This document shows, in pieces, positions 25,640-34,069 of a stretch of DNA of 38,176 bases. The DNA comes from Bacteroidales bacterium (GTDB lineage: Bacteria; Bacteroidota; Bacteroidia; Bacteroidales; UBA932). The stretch lies in contig VSOK01000016.1 of NCBI GenBank assembly GCA_009774765.1, positions 9,795 through 47,970 on the forward strand, read 5' to 3'. Both the position numbers and the translations under genes were made by a program. The stretch's first letter is position 1; each line of letters begins with the position of its first letter. The notes under the pieces were generated by a model. It was not told the DNA's origin, did no database searches, and saw nothing but the letters and a program-made list of their open reading frames with translations.

Positions 25640-27016
25640 ATGAACAGAATATTCAAATCATTGAAAGAGAGCAAGAGTGCCTGCTGGGTCGCTCTTGCTC
25701 TTCTTGTTGTACCGATGTTCGCGTCATATTTCTTTGACGATATGTTTTCATCCCTTTCGCATCTGTTCAGAAATCCTGAACTGCTTGAGCTGGGATGGGA
25801 CTACGAAGACTATGGATTCTATGCCGGAGGATATTCTTTCCTTTGCGTATGCGGAGGTCTGATCGCCTGCGGAATACTTCTGGATATGTTCGGCGTCAGG
25901 ATTGTCGGAAGCGTTTTCGTCGGTATGATGGCAGCCGGAGCAGCTACAGTGACTTTTGCCGTTTCTTCCGGAATGCCACCACGTATTTCATTGACGGTAG
26001 CATATATCGGATGTATGCTTTTCGGACTTGGAAGCGAAATAGCAGGCGTGGCTGTAACACGCTCCATTGCAAAATGGTTCAAAGGTAAGAATGTGGCACT
26101 GGCTATGGGGCTTCAGCTTTCCATAGCACGCCTCGGTACGGCGGCAGCACTTGTGCTTTCACCTGTGCTTGTGGCACAAAAGGCTGAGGGGCAGATGTAT
26201 ATGCTCAGCGAGACGAGCAGGCCTGCTTTTCTTGGACTTGCGCTGTTGATGGCTGGTGCGGTCCTCTGGGCCGTCTTCGTGGCTATGGATGCAAGGTTCG
26301 ACAGGCAGACAGGACTCAGCGACAGGACTGTCACGGCCGAAGAGGACAGATTCAGATTCTCAGACATCTGGAAAGTATTGACAAATCCGAGATTCCTGAT
26401 GATTGCGCTTCTTTGCGTATTCTTCTACTGCTGCGTCATCCGGTTCAAGAAATTCGGGACATCAATCCTTATCCCTCTTTTTGATATGGAACTTGAGACG
26501 GCGACATGGATGCTTTCTATGATACCGTTCTTCACCATTGTCTTCACTCCACTCTTCGGTGCACTTGTGGACAAAGTCGGAAAAGCTACAGTATGGATGA
26601 TAACAGGCTCAGTGATGGTGCTTGCATCGCATATCATAATAACCTTCGCTCCTCAGGGAGTAGCCATATACGGATATGCAGCCATCGCTCTTCTGGGTAT
26701 AGGATATTCCCTTGTGCCGTCCGCAATGTGGCCGTCAGTGCCGAAAATTGTCCCTGAAAAGAATCTGGGAACGGCATTTTCGCTCATATATTGGATCCAG
26801 AATATGGGAATGATGATAATCCCGATATTCATAGGGAAGATTTTCAAAAACGGCATAACCGAAAGCGGCAACAAGGCACAGGAAATCAGTGCCGCCATCC
26901 ACGCGGAATATATTTTTGTCCTGCTCGGAGCCGTTGCCGTAACCGTAGCCGTGATGCTGTTCCTGTCTTCACGGAAACATCCGCAGCTCAGACTCGACGA
27001 ACCGAGCAGGTCATAA
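25640..27016 (+). CDS. MFS transporter, MFSD1-like (second of a tandem pair)
   Basis: This 458-residue paralogue of the preceding gene shares the same layout: about twelve helices, GILLDMFGVRIVG, AKWFKGKNVALAMGLQLSIARLG, and SLVPSAMWPSVPKIVPEKNLGTAF followed by YWIQNMG. It differs in a longer loop in the middle (QKAEGQMYMLSETSRPA) and lacks some residues of its partner's first periplasmic loop. The pair probably arose by tandem duplication and could act as two proteins or as a heterodimer. It ends 11 nt from the convergent folD stop with no visible terminator. Confidence 0.85.
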   Translation: MNRIFKSLKESKSACWVALALLVVPMFASYFFDDMFSSLSHLFRNPELLELGWDYEDYGFYAGGYSFLCVCGGLIACGILLDMFGVRIVGSVFVGMMAAGAATVTFAVSSGMPPRISLTVAYIGCMLFGLGSEIAGVAVTRSIAKWFKGKNVALAMGLQLSIARLGTAAALVLSPVLVAQKAEGQMYMLSETSRPAFLGLALLMAGAVLWAVFVAMDARFDRQTGLSDRTVTAEEDRFRFSDIWKVLTNPRFLMIALLCVFFYCCVIRFKKFGTSILIPLFDMELETATWMLSMIPFFTIVFTPLFGALVDKVGKATVWMITGSVMVLASHIIITFAPQGVAIYGYAAIALLGIGYSLVPSAMWPSVPKIVPEKNLGTAFSLIYWIQNMGMMIIPIFIGKIFKNGITESGNKAQEISAAIHAEYIFVLLGAVAVTVAVMLFLSSRKHPQLRLDEPSRS

Positions 27017-27027
27017 TCGCACTGTTT

Positions 27028-27873
27028 CTACCGTTTGCGGAGAAAACATTCTATCGTATTCTCCATAAGACAGCAGATAGTCATAGGACCGACGCCGCCC
27101 GGTACCGGAGTAATCACTGATGCCTTAGGTTCTATTGCGGAGAAATCAACATCTCCGCAAAGTTTTCCTGTCTCAGGATCACGGTTGACCCCGACATCGA
27201 TCACGACTGTACCTTCCGAGACCATATCACCTGTGACAAATTTGGGCCTTCCTATGGCCACGACCAGTATTTCAGCCTGACGTGTAAGCTCAGGCAGGTT
27301 CTCTGTACGGCTGTGCGCTATCGTCACTGTCGCATTTTCGTCAAGAAGCAGCTTAGCGACAGGAAGGCCGACAATATTGCTCCTTCCGATGACCACTGCA
27401 CGTCTGCCTTTGATCTCCACGCCTGCAGCCTTCAGCATTTTGATGATGCCTTTGGGAGTGCATGGAAGAATGCATTCCTCCTTCTGCCACAAGGCTGCCA
27501 CGTTGAGAGGGTGGAATCCGTCGACATCCTTTTCCTTCGATATGGTCTCAATGACCTTGGATTCGCTTATATGCTTCGGGAGAGGTAGCTGGACAAGGAT
27601 TCCGTCGACAGTGTCATCCGCATTGAGGTCACGGATAATGTCAAGAAGTTCCGCCTCGGAAATCGTCTCAGGCTTACGTAGGGTCGTATTTCTGATTCCG
27701 ACGAGTTCGGATGCCTTTGCCTTGCCGGTAACGTATGACACGCTTGCCGGATTGTCCCCGACCAGAATGACGACAAGATGCGGCACACGGCCGTATTTTT
27801 CTGGAAATTCAGCAACCTGTGCCGCCATTTCCGCCTTCAGCTGAGCTGAAAGTTCTTTTCCGCTGATAATCAT
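27028..27873 (-). CDS. folD: Bifunctional methylenetetrahydrofolate dehydrogenase / cyclohydrolase
   Basis: FolD interconverts 5,10-methylene- and 10-formyl-tetrahydrofolate with NADP. Y47 and K51 in SYVTGKAKA are the catalytic tyrosine and lysine, VDGILVQLPLPKHI is the folate-binding signature, GRSNIVGLPVAKLLL (about 164-178) binds NADP, and TPVPGGVGPMTICCLMENT is the second family signature. The length of 281 is normal. It is downstream of purD on the same strand, so formyl-folate supply is next to purine synthesis. A 101-bp inverted-repeat element lies between them. No TAnnTTTG promoter is seen directly upstream. Confidence 0.96.
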   Translation of the reverse strand: MIISGKELSAQLKAEMAAQVAEFPEKYGRVPHLVVILVGDNPASVSYVTGKAKASELVGIRNTTLRKPETISEAELLDIIRDLNADDTVDGILVQLPLPKHISESKVIETISKEKDVDGFHPLNVAALWQKEECILPCTPKGIIKMLKAAGVEIKGRRAVVIGRSNIVGLPVAKLLLDENATVTIAHSRTENLPELTRQAEILVVAIGRPKFVTGDMVSEGTVVIDVGVNRDPETGKLCGDVDFSAIEPKASVITPVPGGVGPMTICCLMENTIECFLRKR

Positions 27874-27903
27874 ACTATCTATATGCGTTTAATTCCTAAA
27901 TCC

Positions 27904-28004
27904 TTTTCCACAATTTATTTTTCGGAAAAAACCATTGGCTCCCGAAAAGGGAGGGGACCCATTTATGGGGAGGAGTTTTTGGAGCAAAAATAAATCGTGG
28001 AAAA
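27904..28004. repeat. 101-bp element with 19-nt terminal inverted repeats
   Basis: Bases 27904-27922 and 27986-28004 are inverted repeats with 18 of 19 matches (TTTTCCACaATTTATTTTT). The centre contains further hairpins: CTCCC-GAAAA-GGGAG (27939-27953), CCC-ATTTAT-GGG, and GCTCC (27938-27942) pairing with GGAGC (27981-27985). The right end lies two bases from the purD stop codon. It resembles a miniature inverted-repeat element or a large folded RNA between purD and folD. No target-site duplication is evident. Confidence 0.6.
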
Positions 28005-28006
28005 TA

Positions 28007-29266
28007 CTACAATACTCGCCACCCGATGTCACGGCGATAGAAAAGATTTTCGCACCTGATTTTCTCTACAGCCTTCAAAGCAGTGTCGTGAGCCTGCCGG
28101 AGCGAACTTCCGGAACCCACGACCATCAGAACGCGCCCGCCTGAAGTCACGACATCACCGTCTTTCAGAGCCGTACCCATGTGGTATATCCTGACAGCAG
28201 GATCAGAAAGGGCTTCTTCAAGACCATCTATCACAAATCCCTTCCCATAGCTTCCCGGATAACCTTTTGATGCCATTACAAATCCCATTGAGGCATCAGC
28301 CTTCCACCTGATTTCAGGCATAGGAGTACCGTCTGCCACAGCCGAGAATATATCATATATATCTGATTCCAGCAAAGGCAGGATGACTTCTGTCTCCGGG
28401 TCGCCGAAACGGCAGTTGAACTCGATCACCTTTATTCCTGACGGGGTTTTCATAAGACCTCCGTACAGCACACCTTTGAAAGGGCATCCCTCTGCAATCA
28501 TACCGGCGGCGGCAGGCTTCATCACCTTCTCCATTGCATACTCCATATCCTCATCAGTAACGAACGGAAGCGGAGAATACGCTCCCATTCCTCCTGTGTT
28601 AGGACCCTTGTCCCCCTCGTACGCGCGTTTATGGTCCTGCGAAACAGCCATAGGATAGACTTCAGTCCCGTCAACAAAGCACATGAATGAGAATTCCGGA
28701 CCTGTCAGAAATTCCTCTACGACGACTTTACCTTTGCCGAACTTGTCATCCAGCAGCATATCCTTCAGAGTTGCCTCCGCCTCTTCAAATGTCTCAGGGA
28801 TCACAACGCCTTTTCCGGCAGCAAGACCGTCATATTTCAATACCACAGGCAACGAACCTTTCCTGACATATTCAAGAGCCTTGTCATAATCTTCAAAAGT
28901 CTCAAAAGCGGCCGTAGGTATATCGTATTTAGCCATCAGGCGTTTTGCAAAGTCCTTGCTCGACTCAATGGTCGCAGCGGCTTTCGATGGTCCGAATATC
29001 CTCAGACCGGCAGCGGAAAAGACATCCGCGATACCGGCTGCAAGAGCGACCTCAGGACCGACGACGGTCAGATCTATTCCATTTTCAAGAGCGAACTCCT
29101 TGAGTTCTTCAACCTGCGTGTCTTTCAAAGGCACACATTCTGCCTGTGCGGCAATTCCGGCATTTCCCGGGGCACAATAGATTTTACCGACTTCTGATGA
29201 CCGGCTCAGCGCATCCACGATAGCGTGGCATCTTCCGCCGCCGCCCACAACAAGAACTTTTTTCAT
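28007..29266 (-). CDS. purD: Phosphoribosylamine-glycine ligase
   Basis: PurD (GARS) joins glycine to phosphoribosylamine with ATP, the second step of purine synthesis. The 419-residue protein opens with VLVVGGGGRCHAI; the family usually has GxGGREHA, so the E is replaced by C. The ATP-grasp core includes LKYDGLAAGKGVVI, EEFLTGPEFSFMCFVDG, TGGMGAYSP and IEFNCRFGDPETEVILP, all intact. A complete promoter lies just upstream. The gene precedes folD on the same strand. Confidence 0.96.
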   Translation of the reverse strand: MKKVLVVGGGGRCHAIVDALSRSSEVGKIYCAPGNAGIAAQAECVPLKDTQVEELKEFALENGIDLTVVGPEVALAAGIADVFSAAGLRIFGPSKAAATIESSKDFAKRLMAKYDIPTAAFETFEDYDKALEYVRKGSLPVVLKYDGLAAGKGVVIPETFEEAEATLKDMLLDDKFGKGKVVVEEFLTGPEFSFMCFVDGTEVYPMAVSQDHKRAYEGDKGPNTGGMGAYSPLPFVTDEDMEYAMEKVMKPAAAGMIAEGCPFKGVLYGGLMKTPSGIKVIEFNCRFGDPETEVILPLLESDIYDIFSAVADGTPMPEIRWKADASMGFVMASKGYPGSYGKGFVIDGLEEALSDPAVRIYHMGTALKDGDVVTSGGRVLMVVGSGSSLRQAHDTALKAVEKIRCENLFYRRDIGWRVL

Positions 29267-29291
29267 ATCTTAGACTGATTTTAAGGACGCG

Positions 29292-29322
29292 CAAAGATAC
29301 GGATTATTATAACACGGTCAAC
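29292..29322 (-). promoter_or_regulatory. Promoter of purD
   Basis: Minus-strand GTTG (29322-29319) and TATCTTTG (29299-29292) are separated by exactly 19 bases, a near-perfect Bacteroidota promoter. It begins three bases beyond the stop codon of the upstream sugar transporter gene, so purD is separately controlled although it runs in the same direction as the mannose operon. Confidence 0.75.
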
Positions 29323-29324
29323 TT

Positions 29325-30476
29325 TTATCTGACGCGGAAAGAAAGGAACGTCAGATAGACAAGACAGGCAAATATCACAGCGAGTCCTCCCGCTATGCCC
29401 ATAGCCCCCATCGCCGCTCCCATCACAGGAGGCACGACAGCACCACCGGCGACAGCGGTTATCATAAGGCCGGAAATCTCATTGGCCTTCTCAGGACGCT
29501 CCAGAAGCGCGTCAGAATATATTATGGAGAATATGGAAGACGCGAAAAACCCGATACATCCGATGGCAGCCATATCGACAGCCGCATCATAGACAAGCAT
29601 CAGCACAAGCATAGACGCCACACATGCTGCCATATTTATCCTGAAATATAACGATGCAGACATCCTTGCCAGCAGGAAGGCACCCAAAAGAGCGCCTGCG
29701 GTACGGCACAGGAAATATATCTGAGGTGCGGTCTTGACCTGGCCTGATGTCCAGGCGAAACGCTCAGCCATAAGTTTGGAACTTATATAATTGACTCCGA
29801 CATCCACTCCGACAATGAAGAATATTCCAAGAAACAGCATAAGTATCTTCCTGTCCTTAAGCACGGAGAAAACCTCTGCCGTAGAATGCCCTGCCGAAGA
29901 TGACTGTTCACGCGGGACCGTGGACAGTCCAAGCCAAAGAGCTGACAGCAGGGTTATTGCGCCAAGAAGCGGGAAACAATAATACCATCTATCCGCCCCG
30001 AACCATGCCGCCGCGATCAGCACTATTTCCGGACCGGCCAATGAAGACAGGGCCTTGATCACCTGTCCTGCAGTAATGCCGCTGGTCAGAAGACGGGAGT
30101 CTCCGATAACATTGTTGAGCAAAGGATTAAGCGACACCTGAAGAATAGCATTGCCGATACCGAGAAAGGCGTATGCAAGCATACATGTCACCCCGTTGAA
30201 ATAAATGACCGGCAGGAACATACCCGCTACGGTAATCCCAAGACTCAGAAGCACCGTATTTTTCCTTCCCCATCTGTTCATACAGGCTCCGACGGGTATG
30301 CCGAGGAACAAAAACCAGATGAACACCATCGACGGGACAAAGCCTGTCATGGCATCGGACCATCCGAATGTCCTCTGCACATAGTCCGATGTTATTCCGA
30401 CTATGTCACAGAAGCCCATTATAAAAAATCCGAAAAGGACAGGCAGGACCGCCATTGAGAATTTATTTTTCGCCAT
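29325..30476 (-). CDS. FucP-like sugar:H+ symporter, MFS
   Basis: This 383-residue protein has about twelve membrane helices. The opening FGFFIMGFCDIVGITSDYVQ and the MNRWGRKNTVLL loop resemble the fucose/glucose/galactose permease (FucP/GluP) group common in Bacteroidota. I chose the ATG at 30476, because the 50 residues upstream overlap the end of the GH92 gene and look non-coding. It is the last gene of the operon, 31 nt after GH92. From context it probably imports mannose released by the mannosidase. Substrate specificity cannot be read from the sequence. Confidence 0.88.
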   Translation of the reverse strand: MAKNKFSMAVLPVLFGFFIMGFCDIVGITSDYVQRTFGWSDAMTGFVPSMVFIWFLFLGIPVGACMNRWGRKNTVLLSLGITVAGMFLPVIYFNGVTCMLAYAFLGIGNAILQVSLNPLLNNVIGDSRLLTSGITAGQVIKALSSLAGPEIVLIAAAWFGADRWYYCFPLLGAITLLSALWLGLSTVPREQSSSAGHSTAEVFSVLKDRKILMLFLGIFFIVGVDVGVNYISSKLMAERFAWTSGQVKTAPQIYFLCRTAGALLGAFLLARMSASLYFRINMAACVASMLVLMLVYDAAVDMAAIGCIGFFASSIFSIIYSDALLERPEKANEISGLMITAVAGGAVVPPVMGAAMGAMGIAGGLAVIFACLVYLTFLSFRVR

Positions 30477-30507
30477 ATTCTGAATAATATTATATGACCA
30501 CTTTATA

Positions 30508-32886
30508 TTATCTTGAATAAGGAGGAGGCGTTGACGTGCCCCAACCCTCTGCCGGAGAAGGCCCCATTTCAAGCCTGAGCGTCCCGCCGTCATAAAGTTC
30601 ACTGCGGTACAGCCAGTTGCGGTCAAACGGCCTTCCGTTGAATTCCGCCGACTGGATATAATATGACTCAGGCCCGTTGCCGGAAGCCTCTATCACAAAA
30701 CGCTTTCCTTTTGCGTTCACAGGACTGAGGGCAATCTCTATCCTGTCAAACAGAGGGCTTCCTATCTGGAATGTAGGATCAACCGTAGCACCTCCCTGGA
30801 CATCGAACAGCCCCATACCGGCAAGAACATACCACGCTCCGAGCTGTCCCTGATCCTCATCCTGTCCATAGCCGTATCCGTGTTCACCGTCTGTCCCGTA
30901 GAATTCGTCGCAGATAAGCCTTACCCATTTCTGGGTAAGCCAAGGCTTCCCGGAGAAATTGAACAGCCAGGAAATGTGCAGGCTCGGCTGGTTGCCATGG
31001 TTATACGGGCTCTGAAGACCGGAAAATGCGTATGCGACTTTTCCACCTCCGAAAATCGACTTGCGCGCCTGTGTAAAGATTCCGTCCAGACGTTCATTGA
31101 ATTTGTCCGCCCCGACTTTCTCTATCAGGCCGTAAGGATCATGGGGTACAAAGAATGTGTACTGCATGGCATTGCCTTCCTGAAAGCCTCTCCAGGACTC
31201 ATACGGGTCAAAATTGTCTATGAACCTGCCGTCAGGAGTACGCGGACGGACAAGGCCTTCGGATTCGTCAAAGAGCTTTGACCAGCCTTTTGACAGTTCC
31301 ATAAGCTGCTCATAGTCATCATTATGTCCAAGAGCTTTTGCCCACTGGGCCACGGCATACGAGCTGAAGCTGTATTCAAGCGTATGGGACGCCGAAAACT
31401 GCGAACCTTCCTGGAACATCGCAAAATTGTCAGATGAAGACACATACGGAATCCATCCTTTGTCCACAAAAAGTTTCACATCAAGTTTTCCTGCTCCAGC
31501 AAGCCTGTCCTTCCAGCCTGTTTCGTTATTAAGGGCAGCCCGGTATGCCGCCTCTACATCAAAATCCCTTATACCGCTGTTGTATGCTCCCGCAAATGCG
31601 ATACTGGTCATATTGGTCCCGACACCGGACACATATCTGCTGCCAGCTATGCCGTCGCCAAGCCATCCGGTCTCATTGTAGACAAGCATCTGGCTGTTGA
31701 CAAAATCATTGTAATACTCGGGCCAGGCCAAAGCCCACAAAGTTTCAAGATTCCAGTATGCTCCCCATACGGCATCTGTATTATAGTGGTTGTGGACAGG
31801 CTTCCCGTCCCTTCCGAGAGGTATCTGTCCAACAGAACCGTCATTTTTAGGATATGCTCCGTTGACGTCGCTGGCAAGTCCCCTTCCAAGAAGGGCGTGA
31901 TAAAGTCCGGTATAGAATTTCACCCTGCTCTCCTCTGTTCCGCCATAGACCCTGATCTTGTTCAGTTCGTCATTCCACTTCGCCATAGTGGCTTCCATCA
32001 CATCATCAAATGAAGCATCCGCAGCCTCGGCGAGCATATTCTTCTCGGCATTCTCCACAGAAGTATAGGACAGGCCTATTTTGACTGTCACCACATCACC
32101 TTCTTCTGTGGAATAGTCAAGGGACATGACAGCTCCGCTTCCCCTTATCTCATCCGCCTCTGAAATCCCGCTGCCATAGCGGAAGACTCCCACCGATTCG
32201 GGGGCACGGTCAAGAACAGCATAGAAATAGACAGGAAGGGACGCTCCCGCCTGATACCTCTTGATATATTCGGGCTCTGTGATGACATAGCCCGATACCA
32301 CATTCCCTGAGCATTCGATATAGGCATCCTTTACATTGCCGCTCTCACCCTGCCTGTTGCCTATATTGAAGAGTATATGGGATTTTTCAGAAGCAGGAAA
32401 AGTGTACCTTTGGAAGCCGGTCCTTGCGGTAGCCGTAAGCTCCACCTTTACGTCATAATCCTTGAGCACTACGGAATAATAGCCCGGGCGTGCATCCTCG
32501 GTCTCTTTGTCAAAACGCGAACGGAAACCGCCGTCCGGATCCTCAAGCGGCCCCGGAACCGTCTTCACATCTCCCGTGACAGGCATAAGGGAAATTCCTC
32601 CCACCTGAAATTCGTGGACACAAGGAAACCCGTCTATGGAAGTATGAGTGTCTTCATAGCCGACAGCCTCCCACCCGTCCTTGTTGCCGTATGTCCCATT
32701 TGTGGAAGCTCCAAGCTTTGCAAGTCCGAACGGCTCGGCTGCCGGAGTATAGAAAAACCAGCGGCTGTGCACAGTGCCTATATTGGGGTTCACATAGCCT
32801 GTAAGGTCAATGTTCTCCGACCTTCCGCAGCAAGCTGCCGCCGAAAGAAAGACGACCGGCAGCATCAATAGATTCATAAGTCTCAT
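30508..32886 (-). CDS. GH92 family alpha-mannosidase, exported
   Basis: GH92 enzymes are calcium-dependent exo-alpha-mannosidases that trim N-glycans or yeast mannan. The 792-residue protein has an N-terminal export signal (1-19); C19 after LSAAA could be a lipid anchor, but the lipobox is weak. The N-terminal beta-sandwich starts DLTGYVNPNIGT. The catalytic (alpha/alpha)6 part has EGNAMQYTFFVPHD with the probable acid E570, HGNQPSLHISWLFN, and QDEDQGQLGAWY with D676 and D678 as the likely base region. The start is the ATG at 32886, two bases after the ROK gene stop; an ATG three codons later is also possible. Linkage specificity is unknown. Confidence 0.93.
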   Translation of the reverse strand: MRLMNLLMLPVVFLSAAACCGRSENIDLTGYVNPNIGTVHSRWFFYTPAAEPFGLAKLGASTNGTYGNKDGWEAVGYEDTHTSIDGFPCVHEFQVGGISLMPVTGDVKTVPGPLEDPDGGFRSRFDKETEDARPGYYSVVLKDYDVKVELTATARTGFQRYTFPASEKSHILFNIGNRQGESGNVKDAYIECSGNVVSGYVITEPEYIKRYQAGASLPVYFYAVLDRAPESVGVFRYGSGISEADEIRGSGAVMSLDYSTEEGDVVTVKIGLSYTSVENAEKNMLAEAADASFDDVMEATMAKWNDELNKIRVYGGTEESRVKFYTGLYHALLGRGLASDVNGAYPKNDGSVGQIPLGRDGKPVHNHYNTDAVWGAYWNLETLWALAWPEYYNDFVNSQMLVYNETGWLGDGIAGSRYVSGVGTNMTSIAFAGAYNSGIRDFDVEAAYRAALNNETGWKDRLAGAGKLDVKLFVDKGWIPYVSSSDNFAMFQEGSQFSASHTLEYSFSSYAVAQWAKALGHNDDYEQLMELSKGWSKLFDESEGLVRPRTPDGRFIDNFDPYESWRGFQEGNAMQYTFFVPHDPYGLIEKVGADKFNERLDGIFTQARKSIFGGGKVAYAFSGLQSPYNHGNQPSLHISWLFNFSGKPWLTQKWVRLICDEFYGTDGEHGYGYGQDEDQGQLGAWYVLAGMGLFDVQGGATVDPTFQIGSPLFDRIEIALSPVNAKGKRFVIEASGNGPESYYIQSAEFNGRPFDRNWLYRSELYDGGTLRLEMGPSPAEGWGTSTPPPYSR

Positions 32887-32888
32887 AA

Positions 32889-34016
32889 TCAGTTTAAACT
32901 TTGTTTACTATATTTCTCATCATAACGGCTGAGCGCGTAGGCATACGCACCTGCGGCTATAGCCTCGCTCGCCCCTAACGATGACAGGATTATACCTGTC
33001 TTCTTATGTTTTATGTATGGTACTTTCCTGTCTGAAAACGGCACATCCACAAAAGACGGGCTTTCATCGGACAGGAACACGCGCATATCGGACTCGTCAT
33101 TAAGATTGTAGACATCCATCTGGAGGCAAGGGAACGACGCTCCTGAAAATGTGCCGAGTCTCCTGCGCATTTCTTCCACTATGCCAGGGAATATATATTT
33201 GTGCGCACCGGAGATGCCCCCGCCTATGGCGACTATGCCGTCAACGATATTCAGCGCATTGGCTATCGCATTCCCTGCAGTACGCCCCAGCTCATAGAAA
33301 CAGGCTTTTGCGGCATCCCTGTCACCGGGCCTTACGCCTTCGGCTATGTCAAAGACATCCTTAGGGCATATCTCCGAAGAGTCCTCACCGCTCAAGGTTC
33401 CATATACCCTTTTTATCGCCCTGACACTTACACCTTCTTCGGCGATCATATCCGGATAAATTCCGTTCCGCATACACCAGACATCACCACCGCAGTCATT
33501 GTCGCCGGTCAAAAGCCTGCCGCCGATGACGACTCCCGCACCGAAGCCGGTACCGAGAGTGATTCCTACAAGATTACCGTATCGCCTTACGCTTCCGGCT
33601 GATTCCAGCCGTGCATTTATCTCAGGCAGCACTCCCGACAGAGCCTCCCCGTATGCATACAGATTTCCGTCATTATTGATGAAGACAGGCAGCCCGAAAA
33701 CGTCTTCGAGATACGGGCCCAGAGCGACTCCGCCGCCTGAAAATGCGGGGAAATTAGGAAGATGTCCTATAACACCGTTCCTGTAGTCCGCCGGCCCCGG
33801 GAATGCAAAACTTATGGCGACCGGCACGGTTTCCAATTTTGAAAGTACCTCCCGGAATCCTCCCACAAGAGTTTCCAGACATTTCCGCAAATCGTCCGTC
33901 ACGGCTTTCATCCTTACCGGTGCGATTATTTCACGGCAGCCCCTCATAGCTGAGAATATGAAATTCGTACCTCCGGCATCAAGGGTCATCACAACCCTTT
34001 CATCTTTTTCGTACAT
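32889..34016 (-). CDS. ROK-family sugar kinase
   Basis: ROK kinases phosphorylate hexoses. The 375-residue protein has the phosphate-binding DAGGTNFIF (13-21), the catalytic aspartate D116 in INNDGNLYAYGEA, GTGFGAGVVI (155-164), and a C-terminal GASEAIAAGAY. The usual zinc motif CxCGxxGCxE is replaced by DCGGDVWCMRNGIYPDM, so zinc binding in the usual form is doubtful. It sits between the isomerase-like gene and GH92 (2-nt gap), which suggests it makes mannose-6-phosphate. Glucose, fructose or N-acyl-sugar activity cannot be excluded. Confidence 0.88.
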   Translation of the reverse strand: MYEKDERVVMTLDAGGTNFIFSAMRGCREIIAPVRMKAVTDDLRKCLETLVGGFREVLSKLETVPVAISFAFPGPADYRNGVIGHLPNFPAFSGGGVALGPYLEDVFGLPVFINNDGNLYAYGEALSGVLPEINARLESAGSVRRYGNLVGITLGTGFGAGVVIGGRLLTGDNDCGGDVWCMRNGIYPDMIAEEGVSVRAIKRVYGTLSGEDSSEICPKDVFDIAEGVRPGDRDAAKACFYELGRTAGNAIANALNIVDGIVAIGGGISGAHKYIFPGIVEEMRRRLGTFSGASFPCLQMDVYNLNDESDMRVFLSDESPSFVDVPFSDRKVPYIKHKKTGIILSSLGASEAIAAGAYAYALSRYDEKYSKQSLN

Positions 34017-34069
34017 AGTATTTCAGTGTATATGTGGTTATTCCATATCAGATTCAGGCAAAATGCCGA

